DNA of 64,000 nucleotides from Cohnella hashimotonis (GCF_030014955.1 NZ_JAGRPV010000001.1:7254001-7318000); one strand, 5' to 3'. Counted from the stretch's first letter, positions 25,723 to 35,705 are shown. Notes: generated from the sequence alone by a model not told the origin. Translations and numbers: made by a program.

Positions 25723-28347
25723 TTGATAAAAATCGCAATTTTATGGAACGACAGCGTCGGCGACGGCTCGATCGCCGTTGAGTACGGCAAGCTGGAGCGC
25801 CTGGAAGTAACGGCCGGGCAGGGAAGCTGCATCCCTGCCGAAGGAAGGTTCGCGCTGCAGGGCCCGGGCAGGCTTGAACTGGAGCTGGGCGACGAAAACG
25901 CGGGCCAGGGCGCATATGCGACGATTGTGTCCGTGCGCAGCACGCGGCATGCGTTCAGCTTTTTCCTGCGGGATGTCAGCCGGGCCTATCCGATCTATAT
26001 TCCTGCTTACGGCGTAATCGTGACGGAAGCGTCGCATGCGGAATCGTACGGAGAAATTGCCGAACGGATCGCGTCCAGCGGACTGCGCACGAATCTTCAG
26101 CAGATCGAAGCAGAACCGGAGGAGTCGTTCGAACGCGCCGCCGAAGCGGGCAGACCGCTGACCTGTCCGATCTGGCTGGGGTTGTCGCGGGACGCGAGAT
26201 TGTTCGAAGCGGACTTTCGCGGCGTCGGGGACAACGACAATATCCGGTCGTGGGACTGCGTGCGTCCCCGCTACCCCGCCCGCATCAACCAGCTGCCGGA
26301 GACGGGCGATGCGCCCGTCCTCTATTACTACTTGCTCGGACGAGGGATGGGCGCCGAATACCGGGTCACGCGCAGTCTGGAGGAGCGCGTCTATCCGATC
26401 GCGCACGGCTCGATCCGCGACGATGATATCGTCTACGACAATGTCGCTTTCGTTTCCTATGAAGCGATTCCGTTTACGGCCGATACCTTGCAAGGCACAC
26501 ATTACCTGGCCGCCGATCGCGCAAGCGTCGGATACATGTTCACGCCGGAGCAAGAGGAGAGCTGGGAGCGACTCGCCGAGACCGATCCGGATCGCCCGGA
26601 GGAGACGGTCTACTACTCCAAGACCACCGCTACGAATCTCGGCAAGGTGCCTCGCTACGCCTGGTTTAAAAATCCTGCTCCTTTGAACGCAGCGTACACG
26701 TTCGAAGGCGACGGCGGGTTCGGCGTATTTGAATCGGGCCGCGTCTTCGTCGCGTCCAAGCTGGACGGGCGGCCGCTGCCCCAGGAGGAGATCGCGGTCC
26801 TGTTGACGCCAGGGGAGTCGGTTACCTTCGAGTTCTATATTCCCCACACGCCGGTCTCCAGGGAGCGGGCGCTGCTGCTGGCGCAGCAAAGCTTCGAGCT
26901 CCGGCATCGGGAATGCCTCGCATTCTGGCAAGCCAAGCTGGATGGCGCGATGCAAGTCCGACTCCCCGAGCCGAGGATCGAGGAGATGATGAAAGCAGGC
27001 TACCTGCATCTGGATCTCGTCTGCTACGGCCGGGAGCCGGACCGGACGCTCGTGCCGACGATCGGCGTATATACGGCCATCGGCTCGGAGAGCTCGCCGA
27101 TCATTCAGTATCTCGATTCGATGGGCGCGCATCGCACCGCCGAGCGCGCGCTGCAATTTTTTCTGGACAAGCAGCATGAGGACGGATTTATTCAGAACTT
27201 CAACGGCTACATGCTGGAGACCGGCGCCGCCTTGTACGTCCTGGGCGAGCATTACCGATATGTTCGGGACAAGGCGTGGCTGACGCGTATCCAGCCGCAG
27301 ATGCGCAAGGCTTATGAATATTTGAAAGGCTGGCGGGACCGCAATCTGCGGGAGGAACTGCGAGGACGCGGCTATGGCATGCTTGAAGGCAAGACGGCCG
27401 ATCCCGAGGATCCCTTCCGTTCTTATATGCTGAACGGCTTCGCGCATGCGGGATTGAAGCGTCTGGCCGAGATGCTGTCGGAGATCGGCGACCCGCTCGC
27501 GGACGCGGTCGGCGCGGACGCGGAGGCGCTCAAGCAGGACATTCTAACCTCGATCCGGGAATCGCTTGCGAACTCCCCCGTCGTGCCGCTAGGAGACGGC
27601 AGTTGGGTGCCGACCTGCCCGCCCTGGGCCAACTACAGAGGACCTGTCTCTCTCTATGCGGACGGCGGCAAGTGGGGGACGCACGGTTCTATGGTCGTAC
27701 GGGATTCCTTGCTCGGGCCGCTGTATCTGGTCATCCAAGAGGTGCTGGCGCCGGACTCCGTCGAAGCCGGATTCCTGCTCAGCTTCCACAACGAGCTGAT
27801 GTGCATGAAGAATGTCGCGCTGAGCCAGCCGTATTACAGCGTGCATCCCTGGATACACCTCAAGCGCGGCGAGACGAAGCCATTTCTTAAGGCTTTCTAC
27901 AACGGCGTAGCCGGGCTTGCGGACAGGGAGACCTATACGTTCTGGGAGCACTATTTCCATGTGAGCCCGCACAAAACGCACGAGGAAGGCTGGTTTCTGA
28001 TGCAGTGCCGGTGGATGCTCTATCTCGAGGAGGAGCGGACACTGCGGCTGCTGCCGGGTATCCCGCGGGCATGGCTGGAGCAGGGCAAGGAGATATCGGT
28101 TCGCGACGCAGCCAGTCATTTCGGGCATTTCTCCATGGACATCCGCTCCGACATCGCGGAAGGCACGATAACGGCGCATCTTGTCTTCGATGCCGAACGC
28201 CGACCCGGCAAGGTCAAGATCCGTCTGCCGCATCCTAGCGGCATGCAGGCGATGCGGACCTCCGTCGGTACCTACCACGCTGCGTCGGAGACGGTAGAGA
28301 TCGACGATCCGAGCCGCGAGGTGCAGATCGTGCTGACGTTCGCCTAA
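25723..28347 (+). CDS. Putative (alpha/alpha)6-barrel glycoside hydrolase, family not assigned
   Basis: A TTG start at 25723 follows GGAGG by 7 bases and gives 874 residues with no signal peptide. The first 380 residues are beta-rich. From about 420 the sequence becomes helical with six-hairpin-barrel features: YLHLDLVCYGREPDRTLVPTIGVYT, SSPIIQYLDSMGAHRTAERALQFFL, DGFIQNFNGYMLETGAALYVLGEHYRY and LMCMKNVALSQPYYSVHPWIHL. This resembles GH63/GH78/GH95-like enzymes, but I cannot place it in a numbered family. A C-terminal beta-sandwich (HFSMDIRSDIAEGTITAHLVFD) ends the protein. It is followed by a strong terminator that closes the operon. Confidence 0.8.
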   Translation: MIKIAILWNDSVGDGSIAVEYGKLERLEVTAGQGSCIPAEGRFALQGPGRLELELGDENAGQGAYATIVSVRSTRHAFSFFLRDVSRAYPIYIPAYGVIVTEASHAESYGEIAERIASSGLRTNLQQIEAEPEESFERAAEAGRPLTCPIWLGLSRDARLFEADFRGVGDNDNIRSWDCVRPRYPARINQLPETGDAPVLYYYLLGRGMGAEYRVTRSLEERVYPIAHGSIRDDDIVYDNVAFVSYEAIPFTADTLQGTHYLAADRASVGYMFTPEQEESWERLAETDPDRPEETVYYSKTTATNLGKVPRYAWFKNPAPLNAAYTFEGDGGFGVFESGRVFVASKLDGRPLPQEEIAVLLTPGESVTFEFYIPHTPVSRERALLLAQQSFELRHRECLAFWQAKLDGAMQVRLPEPRIEEMMKAGYLHLDLVCYGREPDRTLVPTIGVYTAIGSESSPIIQYLDSMGAHRTAERALQFFLDKQHEDGFIQNFNGYMLETGAALYVLGEHYRYVRDKAWLTRIQPQMRKAYEYLKGWRDRNLREELRGRGYGMLEGKTADPEDPFRSYMLNGFAHAGLKRLAEMLSEIGDPLADAVGADAEALKQDILTSIRESLANSPVVPLGDGSWVPTCPPWANYRGPVSLYADGGKWGTHGSMVVRDSLLGPLYLVIQEVLAPDSVEAGFLLSFHNELMCMKNVALSQPYYSVHPWIHLKRGETKPFLKAFYNGVAGLADRETYTFWEHYFHVSPHKTHEEGWFLMQCRWMLYLEEERTLRLLPGIPRAWLEQGKEISVRDAASHFGHFSMDIRSDIAEGTITAHLVFDAERRPGKVKIRLPHPSGMQAMRTSVGTYHAASETVEIDDPSREVQIVLTFA

Positions 28348-28370
28348 AAATCAAACGCCGCAGACTGCGT

Positions 28371-28403
28371 GCCCGGTTTCCGACAGGAGCCGGGCGTTTT
28401 TTT
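28371..28403 (+). terminator. Intrinsic terminator closing the glycan operon
   Basis: GCCCGG and CCGGGC pair around a 13-base loop and are followed by GTTTTTTT, 24 bp after the hydrolase stop codon. This is a good rho-independent terminator. Confidence 0.85.
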
Positions 28404-28406
28404 GAC

Positions 28407-28419
28407 AAAGGAGGTGAGG
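28407..28419 (+). promoter_or_regulatory. Orphan perfect Shine-Dalgarno sequence
   Basis: AAAGGAGGTGAGG matches the anti-Shine-Dalgarno over 11 bases. No ATG, GTG or TTG lies 4-15 bases downstream, and the only GTG, inside it, opens a four-codon frame. It lies about 90 bp upstream of the surface-protein start and directly follows the terminator T-run, which also spells TTGACA. Confidence 0.5.
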
Positions 28420-28500
28420 AACCGCTAACAGCAACTGCCTGACCGGACTATAGCAAGGTCTTGAAGTGGCGGGACTGCTTGTACCAATTCGAAAGGTGTG

Positions 28501-31500
28501 ATGAAGATGAGGAAAAGAAGAAGCTTAATCTCGACGCTGCTCGTATTGTCCATGGCCGTACAACTGCTCCTACCGTCCGGGCGGACGTCCGCGGGCGCTT
28601 ACGACCCGACGCTCGCGCCTGTCCGCGCCACGACGGGCGACGCCATCTATGCGCAGCAGGTCATCAACGATTTCAACACGGCGGAGCAGGCTGCGCAATG
28701 GCAAGCCGGATCGAACGTACAGCAGGCCAACTATGCGACGACCCTTCTGAACACGCCGGGGCTGCCTTATGAGGGTGCCGGCGTGCTGGAGGTTGTACCG
28801 CAGCAAGTCAAGGCTTACGAATGGCGGACGATCTACCGGACCTTCGACGTCCCCCTCGACCTTTCGGCGACCAATTTTATGGCGGTGGCGGCGAATATTT
28901 GGGGATGGAAGCAGGACGACTACTTTTTGCGAATCAAATTGACGAGCGGCACCGACACCTATGAGGCCGTGGCGACCATCGGACTCAAATGGAATATCGT
29001 CTACTTCGATATTCATGAGTGGGCCGCGAGGAGCAGCATCGACCGGATCGAATTTTCCTATATGAAAAATTACGATCTGGCCGGCATGTCGCCGGGAGAA
29101 CCCGGCTACGACTACTGGGACGGCAGGCTTCAACTGGACTACCTGAGCGCCTCCCAGGCGGCCAATCTGGATTTCGACATCACGGGTGTGACGGAAGGCT
29201 TCACGGTCCGGGGCGGCACGTTGACGTCGGGCCAGCATGCGCTGCAGTATACGTTGACCGATCCGTCCGATACGTATATCGAATCCCCTGCGCTGAAGCT
29301 GGACGCAGCCAAGCGCAATGTCGTGAAGCTGAGAATGAAAAACGACACGGGAGCTGATAAGATGCGGATCTCCTGGATTACCGAGCAGGATCAAAGCTGG
29401 GACGAGTCCAAATCGATGCTGTTCGATTGGTCGAATTCGACCGACTACGCCGACTACACCTTCGGGATATCCAGCGCCGCCTGGCAGGGCACAATCGATC
29501 GCCTCCGCTTCTCTCCCGCGATCGCCGCAGGCGCCGGTTCGACGCTGGATATCGACAAAATCGAATTCTCGCTGCAAACTTTGGATGCATACGATTATCA
29601 AGGTCGAATTGAAAGCGCTTTAATAAAAAACGACAAAGAGACAGTAGCCTTCAACGGCAGCGTGAAGTCCGAATCCCTCGCCGCTCATCCGTCCGCGGAG
29701 GTCCAGGTGTTCGAGCTGCCGCTGTATGCCGACGAAAAAACCGTTGATTACAGCGAGCTGACGGCACTCGATACACAAGCCGCGGAGACCGCATTCCAGC
29801 TTGCTTTTCAAGCGGTCGAAGACGGAGTCTCCCGCCTGTTCTCCAAATTCGCGGTCGTGCTGCGCGATGGCGGTACCTACCTCCTAGTCGATACGCCCAA
29901 ATATATAACGAACCCGGAAATGCTGGCGGAGCATACCTACCCATACACGGCTACCGCGAGTATCAAAGGGCAGGATGTCTTGCTGCTGACCGACGCCGAA
30001 CGCCAGGGCGCGCAGCACGCCGCGATCAACATTCCGTACAACCAACTTTTGACGTTGAGCGATCATGGCACGGACACGCTGCCGTACGCATTCGAGGGCA
30101 AAACGTACTATTTCCGCAAATCGGCGGTGGATCTTTACGATGCCAACATCAAGTCGATGACGGAAAACGGCATGGCCGTCACTGCGATCCTGCTCGTGAT
30201 GCGCACGAACATGGACGACCCGGACTCTCCCAATCGGGACATCGTTCACCCCGACAGTACGCCGGACGGCACCGTATTCGCTCCGAACTTGACGAACGAA
30301 ACCGGTGTCGATTATTACAAGGCGATCACGAGCTTCCTCGCGGAGCGGTATTCGCGCGAGGACCGGGCCTACGGCAGACTAATGGGCTTTATCGTCGGCA
30401 ATGAAGTGGGCAACAACCAGGTATGGAACAACATGGGGCCGCGGCTTTTGGACGATTACGTCCGACAATACGAGCGCACGCTGCGACTGACCTACAATAT
30501 CGTGAAAAGCAAGTCGGCCAATGCCCGGGTGTATGTATCGCTGGACCACTTCTGGAACGATGGGCATATGCCGGATTCGCTGTGGGGATACAGTAACAAG
30601 ACGCTCGTAGACACACTGGGCCAGGTAGCGAAAGATGGCGGAGATTACGGTTGGAACGTCGCCTTCCACCCATATCCCGAAGACCTGTTCAATCCGCGCA
30701 CATGGGCGGACGCCACCGCGACCGACACCTTCGATACTTACCGGATCACATTCCGTAATCTGCAGGTGCTGACCGGTTACTTGCAACGTCCGCAGCTTCA
30801 ATATCAGGGCGGCCAGCGCCGCGTGATCTTGTCGGAGCAAGGCTTCCACAGCGGGACGAACAGCATGGAGGATCAGCGGGTGCAGGCCGCCGCATTCGCC
30901 TATGCGTATTACAAGGTCAAGTCGCTCCCGCAGATCGACGCCTTCATTCTGTCCCGCCATGTCGACCACGCGGGTGAGGGCGGGTTGAACCTGGGGATGT
31001 GGACCAATCTGCCGGGATCGCTTAACTCGCCGGGGACGGAGAAGCTGATCTATGACGTGTTCAGGCAGATCGATACGGATGAGTCGCTGTCTGCGACTGA
31101 ATTCGCTAAGAGCATCATCGGCGTGGACGATTGGAGCGAGATCATTCCGGGATTCGATCCGCAGTTGCTGGAATCACGGCCAGTCAGGGCCGAAGCTCCC
31201 GCGGGACAGGTCTCGAGGACGACCGGCGCCGTGACGCTCGATGGGCTGGACGACGACTGGAATGGCTGGCAGGACACCGACAATGTTGCGGATCTGACGT
31301 TGGATACGACAGACAAAGCAGCGGGAGCGGCCAGTCTGCGCACAGCCGTCGTCGCCTCGCCTTTAAAGGACTTTAAAGGGGTGGCCCGGCAATGGGACGC
31401 CCCCCTCGACTTGACGGACACGCCGATCGTCAAGACCTTCGTCAAAGCCGAAGGCATCGTCGCCGGAGAACGGGCGGCGTTCATGATCCGCGCTTACAGC

Positions 31501-33939
31501 GGAGATAAAGTCGTTGAAGGCGCCGTGACGGGGGCGGCGGACACCTGGAATGAGGTTGGGCTGGACCTGGGCGGCTGGGACGGCGCTGACAGCGTCGATC
31601 GGATCAAGATCTGGGCGCGGCCCGAGCGTGCCGTCGCCTGGACGAGCGGTGCGCTCCTGGTCGACGAATTGTCCGTCGCGGCTGACGCCGACCTGTCGAA
31701 CCTGACAGTCTCGCTGGATCGCGGAGACTCGCTTCAGGTCGGCGATAAGCTGACGATCCATATACAGAACAAAGGCAATCGGATGTATGCCGGCACGATC
31801 GGCATCGCCGGGATACACGGCGTCGAGCTGGACAAGACAGGCAGCCCGGTATCTCTCGCCTACGGCGAGCGGGCGGACATCGAGACGACGATCACGGGTC
31901 TTGCGATCGAGAACTACGAGCGCGGCATGCTGAAACTGACGTTAAACGGCACCGTGTACACGTATGAGCTGACAGAGGTAAACCTGCCGGATTACGTCGA
32001 AGCCGACGGCTTGAGGGTGCTGGGAGACTTCGAGAACGGCCGGACGGATGGCTGGACCGCCGGCAGCCAGACCGCTTATGTGCAGTCGGTACAGACCGAT
32101 TCTACGCATCACGCTTTTCCCGCGGCGGCGAACCATGGTCTCTACATGCTGGAGAGCGCCAAGTCGCCCGAGGCGGCAACCAGCGAGAGCAAGGTCGTCA
32201 AGACGTTCTCGCAGCCCGTAGACTTCAGCGGCTACGATACCGTCCGATATGAATTATACGGCTGGGGCGGGACCTCTTCCCGTTACCTGACCCGGATCAA
32301 GCTGACGGCCGCGGACGGCACGTCCTTTGCGTCCGAGCAGGAGACGAGCCTGGAGAGCGAGTGGACACACGTCGCCGCGGATATCTCGTCGTTCGCCGGC
32401 CGCAACCAAGTGCAGAGCATCGAGATCTCGTATCGGGGCAAGGATCTGGCCTACTATGCCGGTCCTTGGGCGGGATTCTTCTACATCGACTATGTCAGGG
32501 CTGAACCGGCTGAATCAAACCCGACTCCGGAGCCGAGCACTTCGCCTGAGCCGACCGCGACGCCTGAGCCAAGCGCGTCGCCTGAGCCGAGCACATCGCC
32601 CGAGCCGAGTACGTCGCCTGAGCCAAGTACGTCGCCTGAACCGAGTACGTCACCAGAGCCGAGCACATCGCCTGAGCCAAGTACGTCACCAGAGCCGAGC
32701 GCATCGCCCGAGCCGAGTACGTCCCCCGGACCTATCGTTTCAAGCGCAAAGTCGCCTGTGGAAGCCCATGCCGGTCAAGTGTCGATCCCTTTAAAGCTGG
32801 ATAAGACCTCAGGCAATCTAGCCGTCGATCTGGCATCCGGCTTGCTAGATCAGGCTTTTGCCGCCGAACTTGCCAACGACAGCGGCATAAAGACGGTAAC
32901 GGTGGACATTCCGGCAGTGGAGGGCGCCGCCTCCTATTCGCTCGATTTCGATACGGCTTATTTAACCCACGGAACGGCCGACAACATCGTGACCGTGAAA
33001 ACCGGGCTCGGGATGATATCGATTCCCGGCAATATGCTGGAGAAACTCGGCTACGGGGAATCCGGCAAAGTATCGCTGCGAATTGAAAAAGGGAACCCAT
33101 CCGCATTAGGCAAAGAGGCGCTGGAACTTGTCGGCGACAGGACGATCCTTGAGATCAGCCTGCTGGCAGACGGAAAGAAGCTGGACTGGAACAACCCCGA
33201 GGTCAAGGTAAAAGTGTCCATTCCCTACACGCCGACGGAAGCAGAGCGCACAGCGCCGGAGCATATCATCATCGTCTACCTGGATGAGGAAGGCCGCATC
33301 CATCCGATCCCGAGCGGACGGTATGACGGCAGCTTGGGATCGGTTGTTTTTACGACTACACATTTCTCGCAGTATGCCCCTGCGTTCGTCGTTAAGCGGT
33401 TTATCGATCTGGAACGCTATCCTTGGGCTAAAGCCGGCATTGAAGCGCTCGCCTCTAAAGGCGCGCTGCAAGGTGTCTCGGCAGACCGGTTCGCGCCGCA
33501 GCAAGCGATCACCCGCGCGGAATACGCCGTCATGCTCGTGAACACGCTCGGACTGGCCGCGCAGCCGGCAGTCCGCTTCGATGACGTCCAGTCTTCGGAC
33601 GATTATGATCAGGCGTTGGGCGTCTGCAGAGCATTGGGCATCGTGAAGGGGAACGGCAACAATCGCTTTACCCCGACGGCAATACTGTCGAGGCAAGAAA
33701 TGATGGCTATGACGGAGCGGGCATTGGCGGCGCTCGGCCGATCGAGTGCCGCCTCGAATGAAGGCTTGAGCCGGTTTAAAGATGCGGATCGTATCGGGAA
33801 GTCGTTCCGGAGCAGCATTGCAAACCTTGCCGCCGCCGGGCTGGTGGAGGGCTCGGGCATCAGGATCGATCCTGATGCCCAGGCGATTCGAGCGGAAGCC
33901 GCCGTACTGCTGTATCGCGCCTATCAACGGGCAGCGTAA
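28501..33939 (+). CDS. DUF5722 / SLH-domain cell-surface protein, probable glycan-active enzyme
   Basis: The protein has about 1812 residues; ATGs at 28501 and 28507 both fit the AAAGG at 28492-28496. A signal peptide (ending near PSGRTSAG) is followed by carbohydrate-binding-like sandwiches (about 40-360) and a DUF5722 region (about 365-895). The DUF5722 region has clan-A-like acidic motifs GFIVGNEVGNN and VILSEQGFHSG that could be acid/base and nucleophile. Two more sandwiches follow, then a PEPSTS-repeat linker (about 1340-1410), an Ig-like region and three SLH domains from about 1635 (for example FAPQQAITRAEYAVMLV). SLH domains bind pyruvylated wall polymers, so the enzyme should sit on the cell surface, upstream of the importers in the pathway. 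Confidence 0.9.
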   Translation: MKMRKRRSLISTLLVLSMAVQLLLPSGRTSAGAYDPTLAPVRATTGDAIYAQQVINDFNTAEQAAQWQAGSNVQQANYATTLLNTPGLPYEGAGVLEVVPQQVKAYEWRTIYRTFDVPLDLSATNFMAVAANIWGWKQDDYFLRIKLTSGTDTYEAVATIGLKWNIVYFDIHEWAARSSIDRIEFSYMKNYDLAGMSPGEPGYDYWDGRLQLDYLSASQAANLDFDITGVTEGFTVRGGTLTSGQHALQYTLTDPSDTYIESPALKLDAAKRNVVKLRMKNDTGADKMRISWITEQDQSWDESKSMLFDWSNSTDYADYTFGISSAAWQGTIDRLRFSPAIAAGAGSTLDIDKIEFSLQTLDAYDYQGRIESALIKNDKETVAFNGSVKSESLAAHPSAEVQVFELPLYADEKTVDYSELTALDTQAAETAFQLAFQAVEDGVSRLFSKFAVVLRDGGTYLLVDTPKYITNPEMLAEHTYPYTATASIKGQDVLLLTDAERQGAQHAAINIPYNQLLTLSDHGTDTLPYAFEGKTYYFRKSAVDLYDANIKSMTENGMAVTAILLVMRTNMDDPDSPNRDIVHPDSTPDGTVFAPNLTNETGVDYYKAITSFLAERYSREDRAYGRLMGFIVGNEVGNNQVWNNMGPRLLDDYVRQYERTLRLTYNIVKSKSANARVYVSLDHFWNDGHMPDSLWGYSNKTLVDTLGQVAKDGGDYGWNVAFHPYPEDLFNPRTWADATATDTFDTYRITFRNLQVLTGYLQRPQLQYQGGQRRVILSEQGFHSGTNSMEDQRVQAAAFAYAYYKVKSLPQIDAFILSRHVDHAGEGGLNLGMWTNLPGSLNSPGTEKLIYDVFRQIDTDESLSATEFAKSIIGVDDWSEIIPGFDPQLLESRPVRAEAPAGQVSRTTGAVTLDGLDDDWNGWQDTDNVADLTLDTTDKAAGAASLRTAVVASPLKDFKGVARQWDAPLDLTDTPIVKTFVKAEGIVAGERAAFMIRAYSGDKVVEGAVTGAADTWNEVGLDLGGWDGADSVDRIKIWARPERAVAWTSGALLVDELSVAADADLSNLTVSLDRGDSLQVGDKLTIHIQNKGNRMYAGTIGIAGIHGVELDKTGSPVSLAYGERADIETTITGLAIENYERGMLKLTLNGTVYTYELTEVNLPDYVEADGLRVLGDFENGRTDGWTAGSQTAYVQSVQTDSTHHAFPAAANHGLYMLESAKSPEAATSESKVVKTFSQPVDFSGYDTVRYELYGWGGTSSRYLTRIKLTAADGTSFASEQETSLESEWTHVAADISSFAGRNQVQSIEISYRGKDLAYYAGPWAGFFYIDYVRAEPAESNPTPEPSTSPEPTATPEPSASPEPSTSPEPSTSPEPSTSPEPSTSPEPSTSPEPSTSPEPSASPEPSTSPGPIVSSAKSPVEAHAGQVSIPLKLDKTSGNLAVDLASGLLDQAFAAELANDSGIKTVTVDIPAVEGAASYSLDFDTAYLTHGTADNIVTVKTGLGMISIPGNMLEKLGYGESGKVSLRIEKGNPSALGKEALELVGDRTILEISLLADGKKLDWNNPEVKVKVSIPYTPTEAERTAPEHIIIVYLDEEGRIHPIPSGRYDGSLGSVVFTTTHFSQYAPAFVVKRFIDLERYPWAKAGIEALASKGALQGVSADRFAPQQAITRAEYAVMLVNTLGLAAQPAVRFDDVQSSDDYDQALGVCRALGIVKGNGNNRFTPTAILSRQEMMAMTERALAALGRSSAASNEGLSRFKDADRIGKSFRSSIANLAAAGLVEGSGIRIDPDAQAIRAEAAVLLYRAYQRAA
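32518..32730 (+). repeat. 18-bp tandem repeat encoding a PEPSTS linker
   Basis: About eleven units of CCNGAGCCNAGYACNTCN encode Pro-Glu-Pro-Ser-Thr-Ser with some Ala or Thr variants. The third bases vary, so the array is old or selected at protein level. It is an extended wall-spanning linker in the SLH protein. Confidence 0.9.
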
Positions 33940-34096
33940 TCCCAGCCAAGCAGTCCCTTCTTTCGGCGACCTGAGGTTCTGACGCAGCGGTAGTATAGCT
34001 TGTGCTTGTCTCCGCCATTTTGAGGCTTCTGCCCGCGATTTTTATGTGATACGCTTGTATAGAAAAGCGAGAAATCTTACCATTGGAGGCGCTTGC

Positions 34097-35260
34097 ATGA
34101 GCCAAGAGACGCTGCAGGAAGGATACTTCGGGGAGTTCGGAGGCAGCTTCGTGCCGCCGGAATTACAGGAAGTGCTGAGCTATCTCAGCGAGCAATTTTA
34201 CAAGTTCCGGGACGATCCGGCATTCAACGAGGAGCTGCAGTATTACCTGAAGGAGTACGTCGGACGGGAGAGCCCGCTGACCTACGCGGAGCGTCTGACC
34301 GATGCCTGGGGCGGCGCCAAGATCTATCTCAAGCGCGAGGACCTGAACCATACGGGCGCGCATAAGATCAACAACGCCATCGGCCAGATTCTGCTCGCCA
34401 AGCGGATGGGCGCGAAGCGCATCATCGCGGAGACGGGCGCCGGACAGCACGGCGTCGCGACGGCGACGGCCTGCGCGATGTTCAATATGGACTGCGTCAT
34501 CTACATGGGGGCCGAGGATACGCGGCGTCAGGCGCTGAACGTGTTCCGCATGGAGCTGCTCGGCGCGAAGGTTATCCCTGTCGACAAGGGGCAGGGCCGG
34601 CTGAAGGACGCGGTCGACGAGGCGCTGGGCGATCTGGTGCAGAACTATAAGAATACGTTCTATCTGCTGGGCTCGGCCGTCGGGCCGCATCCGTTCCCGA
34701 AAATGGTCAAGCATTTCCAGGCGATCATCAGCGAGGAGTCCAAGCGGCAGATTCTGGAGAAGGAAGGCCGGCTGCCGGATGCCGTCATCGCCTGCGCGGG
34801 CGGCGGCAGCAACGCGATCGGTGCGTTTGCGCACTACATCGACGAGCCGGGCGTGCGCCTGATCGGGGTCGAGCCGGACCAGGCGCCTACGCTGACCGAG
34901 GGCGTGCCGGGCATCATCCACGGCTTCAAGTGCCTGGTGCTGCTGGACGAGGCAGGCGAGCCGCGCAAAACCTACTCGATCGCCGCCGGGCTCGATTATC
35001 CGGGCATCGGGCCGGAGCACAGCCATCTGAAGGTGTCCGGCCGCGCGGAATACGTGACGGTCACCAACGACGAGGTGCTGGCGGCGTTCCAGGAGCTGTC
35101 GCGCACGGAGGGCATCGTGCCCGCGCTGGAAAGCGCGCATGCGGTCGCTCACGCCAAGAAGCTGGCGCCGACGCTGACGCGGGACCACATCCTCATCGTC
35201 AACCTGTCCGGCCGCGGCGACAAGGACGTCGAGCAAGTGTTCCATATGCTGAAAAAGTAA
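34097..35260 (+). CDS. trpB: Tryptophan synthase beta subunit, not linked to other trp genes
   Basis: The ATG at 34097 follows GGAGG by 7 bases; the protein has 387 residues. The PLP lysine is K90 in HTGAHKINN, the phosphate-binding loop is [10 protein letters not shown] near 233, and [12 protein letters not shown] is also present. The sequence is a TrpB1-type enzyme making tryptophan from indole and serine. No trpA or other trp gene is adjacent; neighbours are a surface protein and repeats. The N-terminal part ([26 protein letters not shown]) is closer to Bacteroidetes-like TrpB as I recall it than to the Bacillus subtilis enzyme, so it may be a second, acquired copy. No T-box or TRAP leader is evident in the 157 bp upstream. 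Confidence 0.94.
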   Translation: MSQETLQEGYFGEFGGSFVPPELQEVLSYLSEQFYKFRDDPAFNEELQYYLKEYVGRESPLTYAERLTDAWGGAKIYLKREDLNHTGAHKINNAIGQILLAKRMGAKRIIAETGAGQHGVATATACAMFNMDCVIYMGAEDTRRQALNVFRMELLGAKVIPVDKGQGRLKDAVDEALGDLVQNYKNTFYLLGSAVGPHPFPKMVKHFQAIISEESKRQILEKEGRLPDAVIACAGGGSNAIGAFAHYIDEPGVRLIGVEPDQAPTLTEGVPGIIHGFKCLVLLDEAGEPRKTYSIAAGLDYPGIGPEHSHLKVSGRAEYVTVTNDEVLAAFQELSRTEGIVPALESAHAVAHAKKLAPTLTRDHILIVNLSGRGDKDVEQVFHMLKK

Positions 35261-35284
35261 GCTGACGACGCCCGCGAGCGCCAA

Positions 35285-35327
35285 GAAGCCGTCCCCGAGT
35301 CATGTTCGCTGACTGAGGGACGGCTTC
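35285..35327 (+). terminator. Hairpin after trpB
   Basis: GAAGCCGTCCC and GGGACGGCTTC form an 11-bp perfect stem starting 25 bp after the stop codon. The following CTTGTATTTG is only moderately T-rich. It probably terminates trpB. Confidence 0.7.
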
Positions 35328-35438
35328 CTTGTATTTGTTGTGCCGTTGCGCGGAGCATTGTCGCTATGGAAGTGCGCCGTTTGCGCATTTGTGGGCCGGG
35401 CATCGATCAACCACTGCTCTACAGAAGTTAATGTACCT

Positions 35439-35705
35439 GGCACCATCTTTGAACGACTCGGAGGCGGCGTTAGTGCCTTTATGCGCTTATCGGCGCCACC
35501 TTGAACGACTCGGAGGCGGCGTTAGTGCCTTTATGCGCTTATCGGCGCCACCTTGAACGACTCGGAGGCGGCGTTAGTGCCTTTATGCGCTTATCGGCAC
35601 CACCTTGAGCGACTCGGAGGCGGCGTTAGTGCCTTTATGCGCTTATCGGCACCACCTTGAGCGACTCGGAGGCGGCGTTAGTGCCCTTATGCGCTTTATT
35701 GGCAT
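35439..35705. repeat. 52-bp tandem repeat, about five copies
   Basis: Units starting CGACTCGGAGGCGGCGTTAG begin at 35454, 35506, 35558, 35610 and 35662, exactly 52 bp apart. A partial unit precedes them. Copies differ by a few substitutions (GGCGCC or GGCACC, GAA or GAG); the last diverges after about 40 bp. The period is not a multiple of three, so apparent reading frames across it are artefacts. It fills most of the 565-bp gap between trpB and the isomerase gene. No gene or promoter is evident there. Confidence 0.95.

Noticed and set aside
33940..34096. T-box or tryptophan leader upstream of trpB
   Set aside because: No T-box sequence, no tandem Trp codons and no clear antiterminator pair were seen in the 157 bp.
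35439..35705. CRISPR array
   Set aside because: The 52-bp units are contiguous with no unique spacers, and no cas genes are present.
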